Made by a program: the position numbers and the translations under genes. From the NCBI RefSeq assembly GCF_014633365.1, contig NC_068351.1, forward strand, positions 23,656,366-23,720,365: 64,000 bases of DNA. The letters are read 5' to 3'. The notes under the pieces are model-generated. The model saw only the letters and a list, made by a program, of their open reading frames with translations, was not told the DNA's origin and searched no databases. This DNA is from Diospyros lotus. Lineage: Eukaryota > Streptophyta > Magnoliopsida > Ericales > Ebenaceae. Positions within the stretch are counted from its first letter, which is position 1, and each line of letters starts with the position of its first letter. This document shows positions 34,253 to 46,400 of the stretch, piece after piece.

Positions 34253-35088
34253 GCTTGAGATGGTTGGTGTGTATGGGTTCCGGCTCTTGATGCTTACCTG
34301 GAATAAATCCAATGCATGGAAGGACATTGGTCCTTATAATGATATGATAAAACTATTGATATATGATGCAACAAAGTATAAAGAGAGGTTATGTGAATGT
34401 TGTGGGTGATTCTTATTTATCGTGTTTCCAATGTCCAATTCATGCTTGTAATTCACGTTACTTCTTACTTGCATAACCATGGGAGCCTTGGCTCACAATG
34501 CTCACCTGGTAGAAAACTAGAGCGTGGGTGGACAGCGATCCACAATACGATGTTATAGAAATTCTATGATTTGATATGTGACATGATGTGGTGAGGCGTG
34601 ATTTGCTATTGTGTAATTGTGGTGGGAAGTTTATTCTACTATATTCTTGTTGTTCATGCCTCTAATTTTTAATGTCTTTAATTGTTTGTCATATACTTAT
34701 TGGGCTTTGTGGTTCATATTTGTTTTGCATCATTCCAAGTAAGGAAAATAGCTAAGGAAAGGGCCAAATCCGGTGGAGCTTGGGCCTTGGGTAGTATGTG
34801 TACAGAGACGTCCCAGCCAAAGATCCATGGCGGTTGTTTGAGTTCATGAGAGAAGAGTTTTATTTTGTATTTGTACTCATGTTGCCTTTTCATTTTGAAA
34901 TGTATGGGCGTCTACGCCCCAATGAGCATGTTATATGGCCAAGGTTGTAATTAATTTTTGTTGCCCTTGCCATTATATGAATGAGCATGGATGTTTGTAT
35001 TTGAAGTTTTTGTCTGTACCATTTCCTTTAGCGACCCTCACCTCGATTTCTCCGGGTAGCGGGATCTCAGGGAGGTGGGCGTTACATT
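34253..35088 (+). mobile_element. 3' part of an older Tekay-like LTR hosting the solo LTRs
   Basis: It continues the sequence interrupted at 31351 (rejoining at TGCTCGCTTGAGATGG) and ends GGTGGGCGTTACA at 35088, a chromovirus-type LTR end. The 5' boundary of this host LTR was not located; 30928-31346 also belongs to it. Confidence 0.55.
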
Positions 35089-35765
35089 AAAAGTAGAGAT
35101 TATAGTTGAACCTGTTAAAATTATGAATGGGTTATAATTGAGCCCTAAAAACTAAAATCCCTTAAGTGAATGTTTTCAAAATCCTTAGTGAAAAGCTAAG
35201 GTAGTGGACTAGGCATGTTGGCTGAAGCACTCTAAAATTGTTGTGTTCATGTTACTTGTTTTTCATTCTTCTTACAACATAATTCTTCATCTGTTATGCT
35301 AATATTTTCATACATAATCACAGTTCATAGTATTACTTTTAAATTGTCATTCAAACATTTTCTTAGTTGAAATCATCTTAAAAAAATTTATCGATTTCAT
35401 TTTTCATACAGAACTTTGCATATGTAATTCTATCTACATTCTTACTTTTCAATGCATATATTTAAACTCATGTGTTTTGTATATTAGAAATTCAAAATAA
35501 TTCTTTTATAATCCAAAAAGGTTTCTCAATATACTTCTTTAAATCCATTCATCTTTATTTGTATAAATTCTTATATCATATGTTTGAAGTATTACAAAAT
35601 TATCTTTATAAAAATCATCTATAGTGCATATAAATTATTTTCTACTGCAACTCCTTTTAGTTTATGAAGATGTTATTTTTAAATAACTTTACTGCATCAT
35701 ATTTCAAATATTATTGAAAATAATTCAAAACATCAAATTCACCCCGTCTTGGATGATCTTTCATA
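35089..35765 (+). mobile_element. SIRE-like LTR fragment
   Basis: It contains 'gtagtggactaggcatgttgg' broken by one base, followed by AATTGTTGTG. It ends near CAAATTCACCCCGTCTTGG, matching the 3' half of SIRE-type LTRs. It is AT-rich and non-coding. Confidence 0.5.
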
Positions 35766-37799
35766 CGTACCCTACTTGAGTGATGCCATTTAGGGTGACC
35801 TAATCAAAAGAAGGGTTAGAAGTCATGATGCCCTTGCCTTTGTCTTTGTTGGAGTCTCAAGGATATTACCTAGCTAGAGGAGTTTGGCTAGCTCTAGGCA
35901 TGGCAAGAGTAGGGGAACCCTTCACGACCTCTATGGGAGCAGTAGAAGGAATCTACCTGGTTTGAGATTGAAAAGTAGAGGGAGGTGTAAGACCCCTAGC
36001 CACCTCAACTCAAGCATTCAAAGTAAATGTCTCCTAAGATAGGCAAGGTTACTCATTCATCTCAACAACTTGAGCGACCTTGCACTTCCTCGCCTCATCA
36101 TCTTTGCTCCTCTTCTGCATAGCTTCTTTAAAGTGACACATATCTAAAAACACGAGCAGGAAGACATCAATATTAGATCATCTCAAGACTATGGAATACA
36201 AAATGAAAAAGGAAATATCCTTAAGAGGAGCTTGCTCTTGTAGGGTGCTTGGTAGTGTGTGATTGATCCTTCGCACTTCTCTTACTTCTTCTTTCTTTAA
36301 TTCATCGTCAAAAGAGAAAGCATTGGGTAGAAGAAGAATCAGAGGGCATTAGTAGAGTGTCATCCATGAGAGGGGGGGTCTTAACGTGCTTAGAAAGGAA
36401 CATTTTTTCTTGTTTTTCTTCCTCAACATACGAAGAGTTGCCTCTTTTAATTAGAGGATTAACTGGTGAACCTTCCTCCATAGCTTGGGGTATTGGAAGA
36501 TTAACAGGAGCTTGAGCTTCTACTCATTGATGTCATGGCTATATAACTGGAAGTCCTCATCCAATAACACTTATATTTCTAGGGGTCAACACATCACGAA
36601 GCAAGAGAGGATCCTATGAGATTAATTTCTCAACAACTTTGAGATGGCATGCATGAACATCCTTAAGAGGGGATGCAGGAATAGCATAAGCCTCACATAT
36701 ACTGTCCCAACACCACTTCAGTGGTGCATTCTAACTTGTTGGCCACTTCGACATGAACCAGCTAGATTTAAAGTTATTGATCTTACTTGAGATGTCAGCA
36801 AATAATTTCCCAATCCCCAGTGATCTCTAAAGAGTGAAAAACCCAATTCAATGATATATTTCTCTCAGTAGAAATAGCTAAATAGTTCAAGAATGGGCAC
36901 TACATCTCTCTAATGGCACAAGATTGAGAATTCCACCAATTAGGCTTATCCTTTTGGGTGAAGTTGGGTTAGGACCAAACAACTCTCCCTTAAGAAGTTC
37001 ACCCCAAACTCAAGAATAGGGAAACAAAGACTAGCTACCAATGAAGCCTCATGAACACCCCTATACAATCATCATCAACATAAGAAGTGCACGTATTCTC
37101 CCCCTCCTCCCAAAGAAGTTTTAGCTCATAATTCTTTAGGAAAGGGTGTAGCATACGAATCCTTATAAGATTCATCATCTAGAATTGGGACCTACTACCT
37201 AGAATTATGTTTATCTCCTCAAGAGTGGCAAGTCTCCGTGTTTGCTTTACACTCAATATCACTAAAAATTGGAAAATTCTCCTAAATACTAAACTTAGAG
37301 GAACTTACCAAAAATCCATAAAAAGATGTGGGAGAGTTTGAGCGAGACTTGGTGGCACATGAGAGAATCTGCAAGAGACTTACGAGAAAGCGAGAGAGTC
37401 TAGGCACAAGGAATTAAGTCTTTAGGAACTTGGAAAATTTTAAATTTGAGTGAAAAATAAAAAATAACTAAGGTCATCTTATACAATGGAACACCTCGAA
37501 AAATGAAACACCAAGGGATGTGGAAGTTCCAAAAAAAGAAATCTAAATTGTCCAATGGGGAGCCTTTGGGAGACTAAAATTGTCAAATCACTAAGAGAGA
37601 GAAAGAGAAGCAAAACCCGCGTGATGGTATTAACCCTAGGCAATTAACTTTCCCGCATGACAGTTAGGAGACGAACAAGTTCATGAAGAAAAACCCCATC
37701 AAAAAGTCATACCATGACTTCGGGAGAGTCTCTAGGAAGAGGATAGTTTGGCAATTTAATGATACTATTTCCTCCAAGAGACCTTGAGAGAAAAATGGG
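35766..37799. other. Unassigned, probably a decayed retroelement interior
   Basis: It adjoins an LTR-like repeat on its right and contains no ORF of note. I could not identify a conserved retroelement domain in any frame. Confidence 0.35.
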
Positions 37800-38400
37800 G
37801 AAGCTATTAATGCGCATAGTCCTGAGCTCATTAAGGAGGCCCATGAAGGCCAACCCTAAAACGTGGGCCTATCAATGAAAAGGAAGCCTTATGCGGGGGA
37901 AGGGCTTTGGGAGACCCCACTCGAATAAAGGGTTCCCTCTGCTAGAAGTTTCTAGCAAGAATAGATAAGACACCCCTCCAACAGAGGACCAAGGTCTCTA
38001 GTATAGTTTTTAGGGTCTTTTGAAGATCCACCTGCAAGGCATTTTCTACAATAGAAACGTGCAAACATATCTCCTAATCTTTTCCAATAATAGTGTAATA
38101 GATTATGATCAACAGGATCAGTGTCGATCTTGAGAAATCAAGAGTTACTATCACTATCCCATTAACACAGCTATAAATAGTTGAATGCTTATTTTTTCAA
38201 GTAAAACACTTCAAGTTTGCTAAGATTTCTATAATTTAACCTAGGAATCTGACTTTAACATTGGAGTGTTTGCATAAGAAATACCCTATGCCTTTTGATC
38301 ATTTTTTTTTTGAAGAGTCCTTAAGAGCTTGGAAATGACTTTCCCCAACAATAAATAAATTGTTTTGTTTAGGCGACAATAGTAATAATCAAAGATGCTT
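37800..38400 (+). repeat. LTR-like dispersed repeat, copy 2
   Basis: It is collinear with 6080-6640, including 'gattatgatcaacaggatca', 'ataaatagttgaatgctta' and a terminal 'caacaataaataaattg' phrase. Ends and target duplications were not resolved. Confidence 0.55.
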
Positions 38401-39712
38401 TTTGTATTCTTTTAAATAAATTAGTCAAATACGTCCAAAACTCACTCACTGGCTTTACTGTTTTGATTACCTTCTTGAGGCTAGAAAGGTCATATTGCGT
38501 GACTGATCAGAGCTGCAGAGGGCAACTCCAATTTGCATTATTAGCAGCATACAAAATCAGCTGCTCAAAGGCCCAGTCTCACTCACTTCCAAATGCATTA
38601 TTTAAGAGCAAAATTGCCTATTTCTTAAACAGCTGAAATGCCTCTTGGATTCCACAGGAAGTCAGCCCATCACTAACCATTTGAAAAGGGTGAAGCCATT
38701 TAGATTTTAGATCTTCCCTGGGTGGATAATTTGGTATAAAATAATTTTCGTATACCATAGTATTGAACATAAGTTTTAATAGTAATAATAAAGATATTCA
38801 TTTGTGACCATAAAGTTACAGGTTGAACTTATAAAATAGGGAAAATCATCTTCAAGCTGAAAAACCTAGGCTAAATGGGGTAAAAACCCCATTTGGTCCC
38901 TGCCTTACACACAGCAAGGGCTCAAGTGGGATGAGATATTTAATTTGATTTCAAACTCAATATCACTTTCCATAACATCTTTTTTAAGAAAGAATATAGC
39001 CACAGACAAAAACGACTCTTTCTTTACCAGAAACAAAATTGGAAATCTCATACACTAAGAACGGACTTTATATTATATCCTTAGCCTTTTGGTACAGAGG
39101 GCAAATTTGTCACTAGGAGTAAATGGGAGAAAAAAATATTTAAGGGACAAAATATGATCACCTCTGGGAAAAGCCAGAATTGTTGGTTTTTATCCATTAA
39201 TGGCACATTCTTGAGTGCATATCCATTCAGCAGCAGCTAAGGGAATGCTGAATCAGTACTACTTCTCATTATAATCATGCATAGGGTATTTGGACTGCAC
39301 TAAACAGGGACATCATTGGCCTACATAGGGTTCCTAAAGAGACCAGAAAATGACAGCATTGAAACTTCTTGCTGTAAAGACAATACAAAAACAATTGCTG
39401 TAAAGACAATACAAAAACAATGTCGTTGGCTGTTCTCCAAGAACACGGCACTAGTGCACTTCTTTATCATTCACAACTCAAAGTAACAAGGCATATCAAA
39501 TATTTATCCCACTATATGGGGTTGGCTACATTCACAAATCAAGATGACACAATAAAAAGCAAGGACGATATGAATGATGAATTTATACAACAAACAAGAG
39601 TTAATTACAAGATTCACACATTGCTGTCAACACGGTTGGGGAGGGGAAAAGAAAAGAAAAGAAAGGTTGTGCAAAGATCATAAAGTCACTTCCATGTCTT
39701 TGCATTGGAAAT
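38401..39712. other. Downstream region of the F-box gene
   Basis: It lies 3' of the minus-strand F-box gene and should contain its 3' UTR and terminator. No other gene was recognised; the 87-codon plus-strand ORF at 39420 looks like chance. A short direct repeat (GACAATACAAAAACAA) occurs twice at 39379-39420. Confidence 0.5.
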
Positions 39713-41116
39713 TCAGTACATCCATGACAAGTCTTGCTTAAAACTTACAGATTTTGCAGCTCCATGAACACCCCGCTCAGATATTTGCGGGCAGTCATCA
39801 ACAGCCAACAGTTCCAGTTTATATGATCCTACAAGTGGCTTTAACCCGTCATCGGTGATTCCTAAACACTTGCTAAGTCGCAAGACACACAACTGAGGAA
39901 ACTGGCTCACAAGCTGCAGTCCTTCATCGGTCATCTCTTGGCATCTCACAAGCTCTAGGATTTGCAGGTGCTCAGCTGAACAGAGTGCTTCCATCCCAAC
40001 ATCATTAAAAGAATAGACATGATCAAGAGCAAGTTCTCGAATTGGGCACATTTTTATTAACATCAAGATTCCATGTAGAGTAAATGAAGAAAATGAAGGG
40101 AACTCTCCATCAGAAAAGGATAATCTAACTGATTCCAGATGAGAACAGTTTTCTGCTACTGCTTTTAAACTTTCATCTGTTAATCTTAATGGATTATTAA
40201 CCAGAAGAGGAAGTGAGAAGTCTGATGGGACTCTGAGAGAAATGGACTGAAGATTAGCTGATTTTCGAGCTAAGCCTATAATATCACAGTCCCTCACCCC
40301 AACACACATGTCCAAGTGAATCTTCTCCAAGTTCTTGCACTTGCCCAAAACACAAGCAAGGCCCCTCCCTGGACTGATGATGCAATTCACCAGGCTAAGC
40401 TCTTGCATACTTTCACATGGAACCCACTGCTTCTGCCATCTATCTACGGCTAACCGATCATAAACCTTCATATAACGATAATTAGCGTCCACCTCAAACT
40501 GCAATCGCTTTAATTTCCGCCAACTAGGTCCAAGCTTAATTAAATCACCTTCCCCAATTGCCCGGCAATTCTTAATGGAGAGATCTTCTAGTATTTCAAG
40601 CTTGCCAAGGTATTCTAGCCACTCAACACTGCTCACATTTAGGCATCGAATAAGGTGTAGATTTCTGAGGTTCTTGCAACCCACAACAAGAGACAATATG
40701 CCACAACCACTGATTCTTGGGGCAAAATTCAACTTTAAGGAAGAAAGTTTGGAGCAAGAAGCCAGGTAGCCAAGACCCACATCAGTGATGAAGGTGCAGT
40801 AACTTAAAGTGAGATCACTCAGAGAAGAGCAATTGTTTGAAAGGACAAGAAGTCCTTGGTCATCCAACTGTTTCCCTAATTTAGACATCCAACCTGAATA
40901 AATTATTTCTACTCTTGTCAAGTTCGGAAACCTGTTGCAGAGGGAAATCAAAGCTTCATTCGCTGGGTCTAGTCCACAACCAACTCGAAGTGATTTTCTT
41001 TCTTCATTGTCCAAATGATAGAGACGCTTACATGCCAAAGATAGAGAGTTTCTATCTATGGTTTTCTTAATCCTGCTCAAAATCTCCCATACTAGCTGAT
41101 CTGGCAAATCATCCAT
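39713..41116 (-). CDS. FBL14: F-box/LRR protein, FBL14 type
   Basis: The protein is a probable SCF ubiquitin-ligase substrate receptor of unknown target. An N-terminal F-box (MDDLPDQLVWEILSRI, about residues 1-40) should bind SKP1/ASK. About 15 AMN1-type leucine-rich repeats of C-x-x-(I/L)-T-D-x-G-L form follow to the end (for example LTLSYCTFITDVGLGYLA, LVRCQEMTDEGLQLV). The ATG at 41116 gives 467 residues, the length I recall for Arabidopsis FBL14 (At1g80570). The frame stays open to 41170 only from a TTG. Acceptor-like TTTTGCAG and TTTCAG sequences just upstream suggest a 5'-UTR intron. The coding region is a single intact exon ending SFKQDLSWMY. It is the only complete host gene in the window. 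Confidence 0.9.
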   Translation of the reverse strand: MDDLPDQLVWEILSRIKKTIDRNSLSLACKRLYHLDNEERKSLRVGCGLDPANEALISLCNRFPNLTRVEIIYSGWMSKLGKQLDDQGLLVLSNNCSSLSDLTLSYCTFITDVGLGYLASCSKLSSLKLNFAPRISGCGILSLVVGCKNLRNLHLIRCLNVSSVEWLEYLGKLEILEDLSIKNCRAIGEGDLIKLGPSWRKLKRLQFEVDANYRYMKVYDRLAVDRWQKQWVPCESMQELSLVNCIISPGRGLACVLGKCKNLEKIHLDMCVGVRDCDIIGLARKSANLQSISLRVPSDFSLPLLVNNPLRLTDESLKAVAENCSHLESVRLSFSDGEFPSFSSFTLHGILMLIKMCPIRELALDHVYSFNDVGMEALCSAEHLQILELVRCQEMTDEGLQLVSQFPQLCVLRLSKCLGITDDGLKPLVGSYKLELLAVDDCPQISERGVHGAAKSVSFKQDLSWMY

Positions 41117-41974
41117 AAGACTTTCTTTTTCAAGATGAAAATGACTGCCAGCAACCTGAAACTGCTGCAAAATCAGCCATATCCTGTTAAAAGCATACCA
41201 AACATGGAAAATACCCAGTCTATGGAGTGGTGTCTAGACACCACTTGAACATTTGACTATTGTGAAAACATAACTAGCAATAAGGTTGGACTCCATTGAG
41301 TAGGAATTCCACAAAATAAAACAGGTTGAGAGTAGCAGATATCCATATAAGCGAGCTGCAAAAGTGGAGAACAGTAAAAAATGCTTCAATACTATGTAAG
41401 CAGGTAATAGACAAGACTAGGGGGCTGTTTAGTTGTGGTAAACAGTCCCAGTTATTACTCTACATAAAATGGAAAATTAGAAAAGTTGTTCAAATACAGC
41501 CTGTTCAGTTGTAAAAAATATTTTATAACTTTTTCAATTCCAATTTTACAACTAAACATACCCTTAACAATTTATGTTTAAAAAAATAATAGCATTCATT
41601 TCCAGAAAATTTAGAAAACACCTTTTTGATATTTTCCTATTCATAGTATAAAGTTGAAAAATTAGAAAATTGAATTTTGTGTTTTCTAATTAGAGATTAA
41701 ATCATTCAATAGAAAAATTAGAGTTGGAAAGGTTGAAAATGTTTTCAACAACTGAACAGGCCCTTTTTCCAAATGGAAAATGGAGATTAGGAAAATGTGG
41801 TTTTACAAAAATGAATTGAACTTGTAATATAACTTTTTTAAATTGTCCTTGCCAATTTAGAGATTTGATGCAGGTTCTCCACAAAATTTGCTCCAAATCA
41901 TCTCCATCTCCATTTCTAATACAAGTTACACTAAAGAAAAACATCTCCATCTCCATTTCCAATACAAGTTACAC
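41117..41974. repeat. 5' region of the F-box gene with MITE-like inverted repeats
   Basis: The motif GGGCYTGTTYAGTTGT occurs in direct orientation at 41420 and 41499 and inverted at 41549-41563, 41748-41763 and 43182-43197. It resembles ends of Tourist-like MITEs. The inner pair (41499/41563) brackets ~65 bp. The outer pair brackets the hAT derivative at 41975. Target duplications were not clear. A ~43-bp tandem duplication ending in AATACAAGTTACAC lies at 41895-41974. Confidence 0.5.
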
Positions 41975-43005
41975 CATAGTTGTTAAAGGCGCGCCTAGGC
42001 GCAAGGTGCCTTAAGGCGCCAGTTCAGCGCCTCGCTTGGGCCGAGGCAAGGCGATTTTAGTGAGGCGCGTGCCTTGCACGGTGAGGCGAGAGGCGCGCCT
42101 CATGAAACCTAGGTATGAAACCTAGGTTTTAATTAAAATCTAGGCAGCTCAAATCCTCCCCTCTTCTCAGTTCGAACATGTATACATTACAACATATTTA
42201 TATTTCTTTAGTTTAAGTAAATGGAAGGTAAAATATAAATAAAAAAAAATGTGGACATTTACTTTAATAGATGAATATAAATAAGAAAGTACTCTCCATT
42301 TGGATTTAATAAAAATATCTAAAAAATCAAAATCCATAAGAATAAAAAAATAAAATTTTAATTTTAGTACAAACTCAGGATTTAACGATTTTACCACCCC
42401 CAAAATACATATCTTATTTCTTGAAAAATTCATTAAAAATCATTTTAACAATAATGAATATTAGTTATCAAAATAGTGGAAGATAGTTTTTCAAAATGAA
42501 AACGTTTTCTTATATATCTCCTTATAATGCGCTAATCTTCCAGATTTAGAAAAATAACATTTTTCAAAATGAAAACATTTTCTTGATTGAAGGAGAGGAT
42601 GAAGATATTGACCTTAATGTTGATGATCTCCTTGATGATGATTGATTAAAAGTTCTTTATTGATTGTGGACTTGTAGTATTTATATGTTTGTTTAGAACT
42701 TTGCATAATGATTGGTACTTGTTTGAGTTTGAGATTTTAAGTTTGAACTTTGATGATGTTTCTAGTTTAGAATTTGCATGATGAATAAATCAACTTTGAT
42801 GATGTTAGTTTAGAATTTGAAGATAATGAATCATTAATGATATGCATGTGTTATTATTAATAATTTGATAGTTTTTTATGATTTTACAAGATTTTGAGTT
42901 TTTTTTCTAAAAGATGTGCCTCGCTTAGCAAAGGCACGCCTCGCCTCGTGCGCCTCGCGCCTCAGGCTCCAGGACCCTTTGCGCCTCGCGCCTTTCAGAA
43001 CTATG
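41975..43005 (+). mobile_element. hAT deletion derivative with GC-rich subterminal repeats
   Basis: The terminal repeats are CATAGTTGTTAAAGGCGCG at the left and CATAGTTCTGAAAGGCGCG (reverse complement) at the right. A perfect 8-bp target duplication AGTTACAC flanks it (41967-41974, 43006-43013). Both ends hold many GCGCCTCGC/GAGGCGCG units. Near 42580-42645 one frame encodes FLIEGEDEDIDLNVDDLLDD and then a stop, like the acidic C-terminus of a hAT transposase, so this looks like an internally deleted autonomous element. Confidence 0.85.
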
Positions 43006-43013
43006 AGTTACAC

Positions 43014-43460
43014 TAAAGAAAAACATCTCCCAGTTTTCTGAACATATGTTCCAATTTTCTAGATTGGAAATTAGTTGTTAGTACTTCCAACATTTTGGAC
43101 GTATTTTCCAATTTTTCTATCGAAAATGAAAAATAAAAATTTTATAGAAAATTAGAGATAAAAGCCTAGAAATCATTTTCCACAGCTGAACAGGCCCAAG
43201 GTTCTCCACAACAACTAGAAGCAAGATGGATTATCCAAAGCTTGAAGAAGTGGTGTTTCTGCTTGAAACTTTTAACCATGGTTATCAACTTATCATAGCT
43301 GGACTAGTCATTGAACCAGCTGAAATACTGGTGTTCTATAGTTCCATCATGGTTCAATCATCTATAAAATTGTTTAGAAATAATTAATTAAAACAAAATG
43401 AAAAGACTAGAGTAAATGACTAGTAAGTAAATTGCTGGTTATTTTATTAAATAATTTATG
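43014..43460. other. Unassigned spacer before the copia element
   Basis: It contains the right-hand inverted MITE-like motif (43182-43197) and AT-rich DNA; no gene was seen. Confidence 0.4.
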
Positions 43461-46400
43461 TGTTAGAGTTTGCCTAAGATTAGTCTTATGGCTTGGAAGA
43501 ATATAAAGGACAGACGAGAATAAGCCATTGAAGACCGGTTTCTAGGAGTAGTTAGGTGTTTGTAACGGTAACTACCGATTAGTTAGGTATTTTCTCCTTG
43601 TAATTCCCGTCTCTATGATCCATAAATAGAGGGTCAGGGTGAGTTTTTTTTTTTCTCCTGCTTTCATTGTATCTTGTGATTGTGTACTACTAGAGAGAAA
43701 AGCCTTAGTCTTTGTAATTTCGGTGAGGATAGCTCGGTCATAGAGCTATGAGTGCAATGCATTATATCGTTTCTACTGTTTCAAGATAGTGGAAGCCATA
43801 AGCCCTCTAATCTATTTGGATGTAGGATTCACCAATTCAAAGGTGATCCGAACTAGGATAAATCCGGTGTCCCTTGTGTGTGTTGTTGTAATTTCTATTC
43901 TTATTCTTGTTATGTCCTTACTGTGAGTGTTTGGTGTCTTTCTTGAGAGTTGAGTGCAAGTGTGTGGAGTGAGTTTGTTCAACAATCTGGTATTAGAGCC
44001 TTGTTCTCCACACTCAAGAAGTCAAGAATTTACTCAAGATGAAGAGACATGACTCAGCAACTCAGAATTATGGCTTCATCTTCATCTGCCTCAAGACATG
44101 ACATTGAGAAGTTTGAGGAGCAAAATGACTTTACCCTCTGGAAGATGAAGATGCGTGCCCTCCTCGACAATCTTGACCTTGAGGAAGCACTAGGGGGAGA
44201 AGCCAAGATGCCTAAGACGTATACAACAGAATAGAAGGAGATCCTAAAAAAGGCCTACAACACGCTGATCCTTAGTCTTGGTGACAAGGTGTTGAGGGGA
44301 GATTTCCAAAATGAAGATGGCTGCGGAGATTTGGCTTAAGTTGGAAAGCCTGTACATGACAAAGTCAATGTCCAGCCGACTTAAAAGGCAAGATTTTTCA
44401 CTTTCAAAATGAATGATGGTCAAAAACTTCATGATCATATAGATGAATTTAACAAACTCTGCCTAGATCTTGAAAACATAGAGGTAAAATATAAAGATGA
44501 AGACAAGGCATTGGTCTTGCCTCCTAAAATATGGAAGAGACACCCTATCATTAGATTGGAATAGGGGCCCTTAATTCCAAAGAATTGTAGAACAAGGTAG
44601 AAGGGAAAAGCTTTCCAAGAGATGCCCTTACAGCAAAATTCAGAAATGATATAAGAGATCCTAAGGGAAGGGGCAAGTCAAGATCTAGGTCTAGATCTAG
44701 AAAGAAATCAATTAAATGTTATTATTGTCATGAGGAGGGTCACACTAAGAAAAATTGTCCCAAGAAGAAAAAGGATTTTCAAGATAGGTGTAATTCTGAT
44801 CGTGGAGTTAGTATATGTGAGTTCGGATATGATAGTGTTGATGCTATTGTGGTTTTAGAGAAGGCTGAAAATGAGGTATGGATAATGGATTCTGGTTGTT
44901 CATACTACATGACACCAAAGAGGCATTGAATCCTAAACTATCAAGAAATCAATGGAGGAAAAGTCCTGCTAGGAAATGACCATGAATGTATATAAGACTA
45001 AAGATGCATGATGGCTCATGTAGAACACTGTCAGATGTTAGGCACATTCTAGAATTAAAGAGAAATTTAATTTCTCTTGGTGAACTGGACAAGAATGGCT
45101 ATAACTTTAAGGGTGATTGTGGAGTTTTGAAAGTTTCTAGAGGATCCCTAATATGCATGAGAGCCATGCTGTAGAATGGTATACACATTCTGCAAGCCAC
45201 CACCTTAAGTGGGGAAGCTGCGGTGGCAGGAAACAAAGTTCACATGCAAGCTAGATTGTGGCATCTAAGGATGTCACACATTAGTGAACAAGGGCTAAAA
45301 GAGCTGGCAAAAACAAGGCATCCTAGGTCAAGGTCAAGCTGCAGGACTCGATAAATGTGAATCCTGCAATTATGGCAAAGCTACCAAAGTCAAATTTAGT
45401 AGGAAGGCTATTCACTCCTCCTAGGCACCATTAGATTACGTACACTCAGATTTTTGGGGACCATCTCAAACCCTAACTAATGGAGGCTCTAGATATTTTC
45501 TTTCTATCATTGATGATTATTCAAGAATGGTATGGGTATATGTCTTAAAGTTAAAGGATCATACATTTGAGGCCTGTAAGACATGGAAGATTATGATATA
45601 AAACCAAAATGGGAGAACCGTTAAAACCATTAGGACCGATAATGGCCTAGAATTCTACAATAAGGAATTTGCTCAAATGTGTAATGAGAGTGGGATAGTG
45701 AGACATTGAACTGCCCCTGGAAATCCAAAACAAAATGGTTTGGCTGAGAGAATGAATATGACTATTAGAAAGAGTGACATGCATGCTATTCCATGCAAAT
45801 TTACCTAAGTCATTTTGGGGGAAAGCAGTATCAACTATAGCACATGTGATCAATAGATCCCCATCTACTGCAATTGAGTTTAAAACACCCTATGAAAAAT
45901 GGACAAGTCATAAGCCAAACCTAGATCACCTTAGAGTATTTGGTTGCTTATCCTATGCTCATGTGAAGCAAGGCAAGCTAGAACCTAGGGCAAAGAAGTG
46001 TTTGTTTATAGGTTATCCCACCAGTGTAAAAGGTTATAAACTATGGAACCTAGAAACTGAAGGGCCGAGGACCATTGTTACAAGGGATATGACATTTGAT
46101 GAAGGGTCTACAATAAAGGGGGTTAATGTAGATGAGCATCCAGACAGAAGAAAAATCTAAGTCAATAGATATTGAGGTTCAAGGTGTAATTCCTGAAAAT
46201 GACTTAGAAACTCCTCATGAACAGGATTATGCCCATCAAGGGGAGAGTGAGGAGGAGAGTGATGGTGACTCCAATGCAGGTGACCAGCCGAATACCCAAA
46301 GGTATAATGTGGCTAGGGATAGGCAAAGAAGGAGTTGTAGACCACCACTTAGATATGGGTTTTCAGACCTTGTTTCTTATGCACTAACAAGTGCATTAGA

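Noticed and set aside
41117..41170. Extended N-terminus of the F-box protein
   Set aside because: It would need a TTG start; the ATG at 41116 gives the expected MDDLPDQL F-box start and length.
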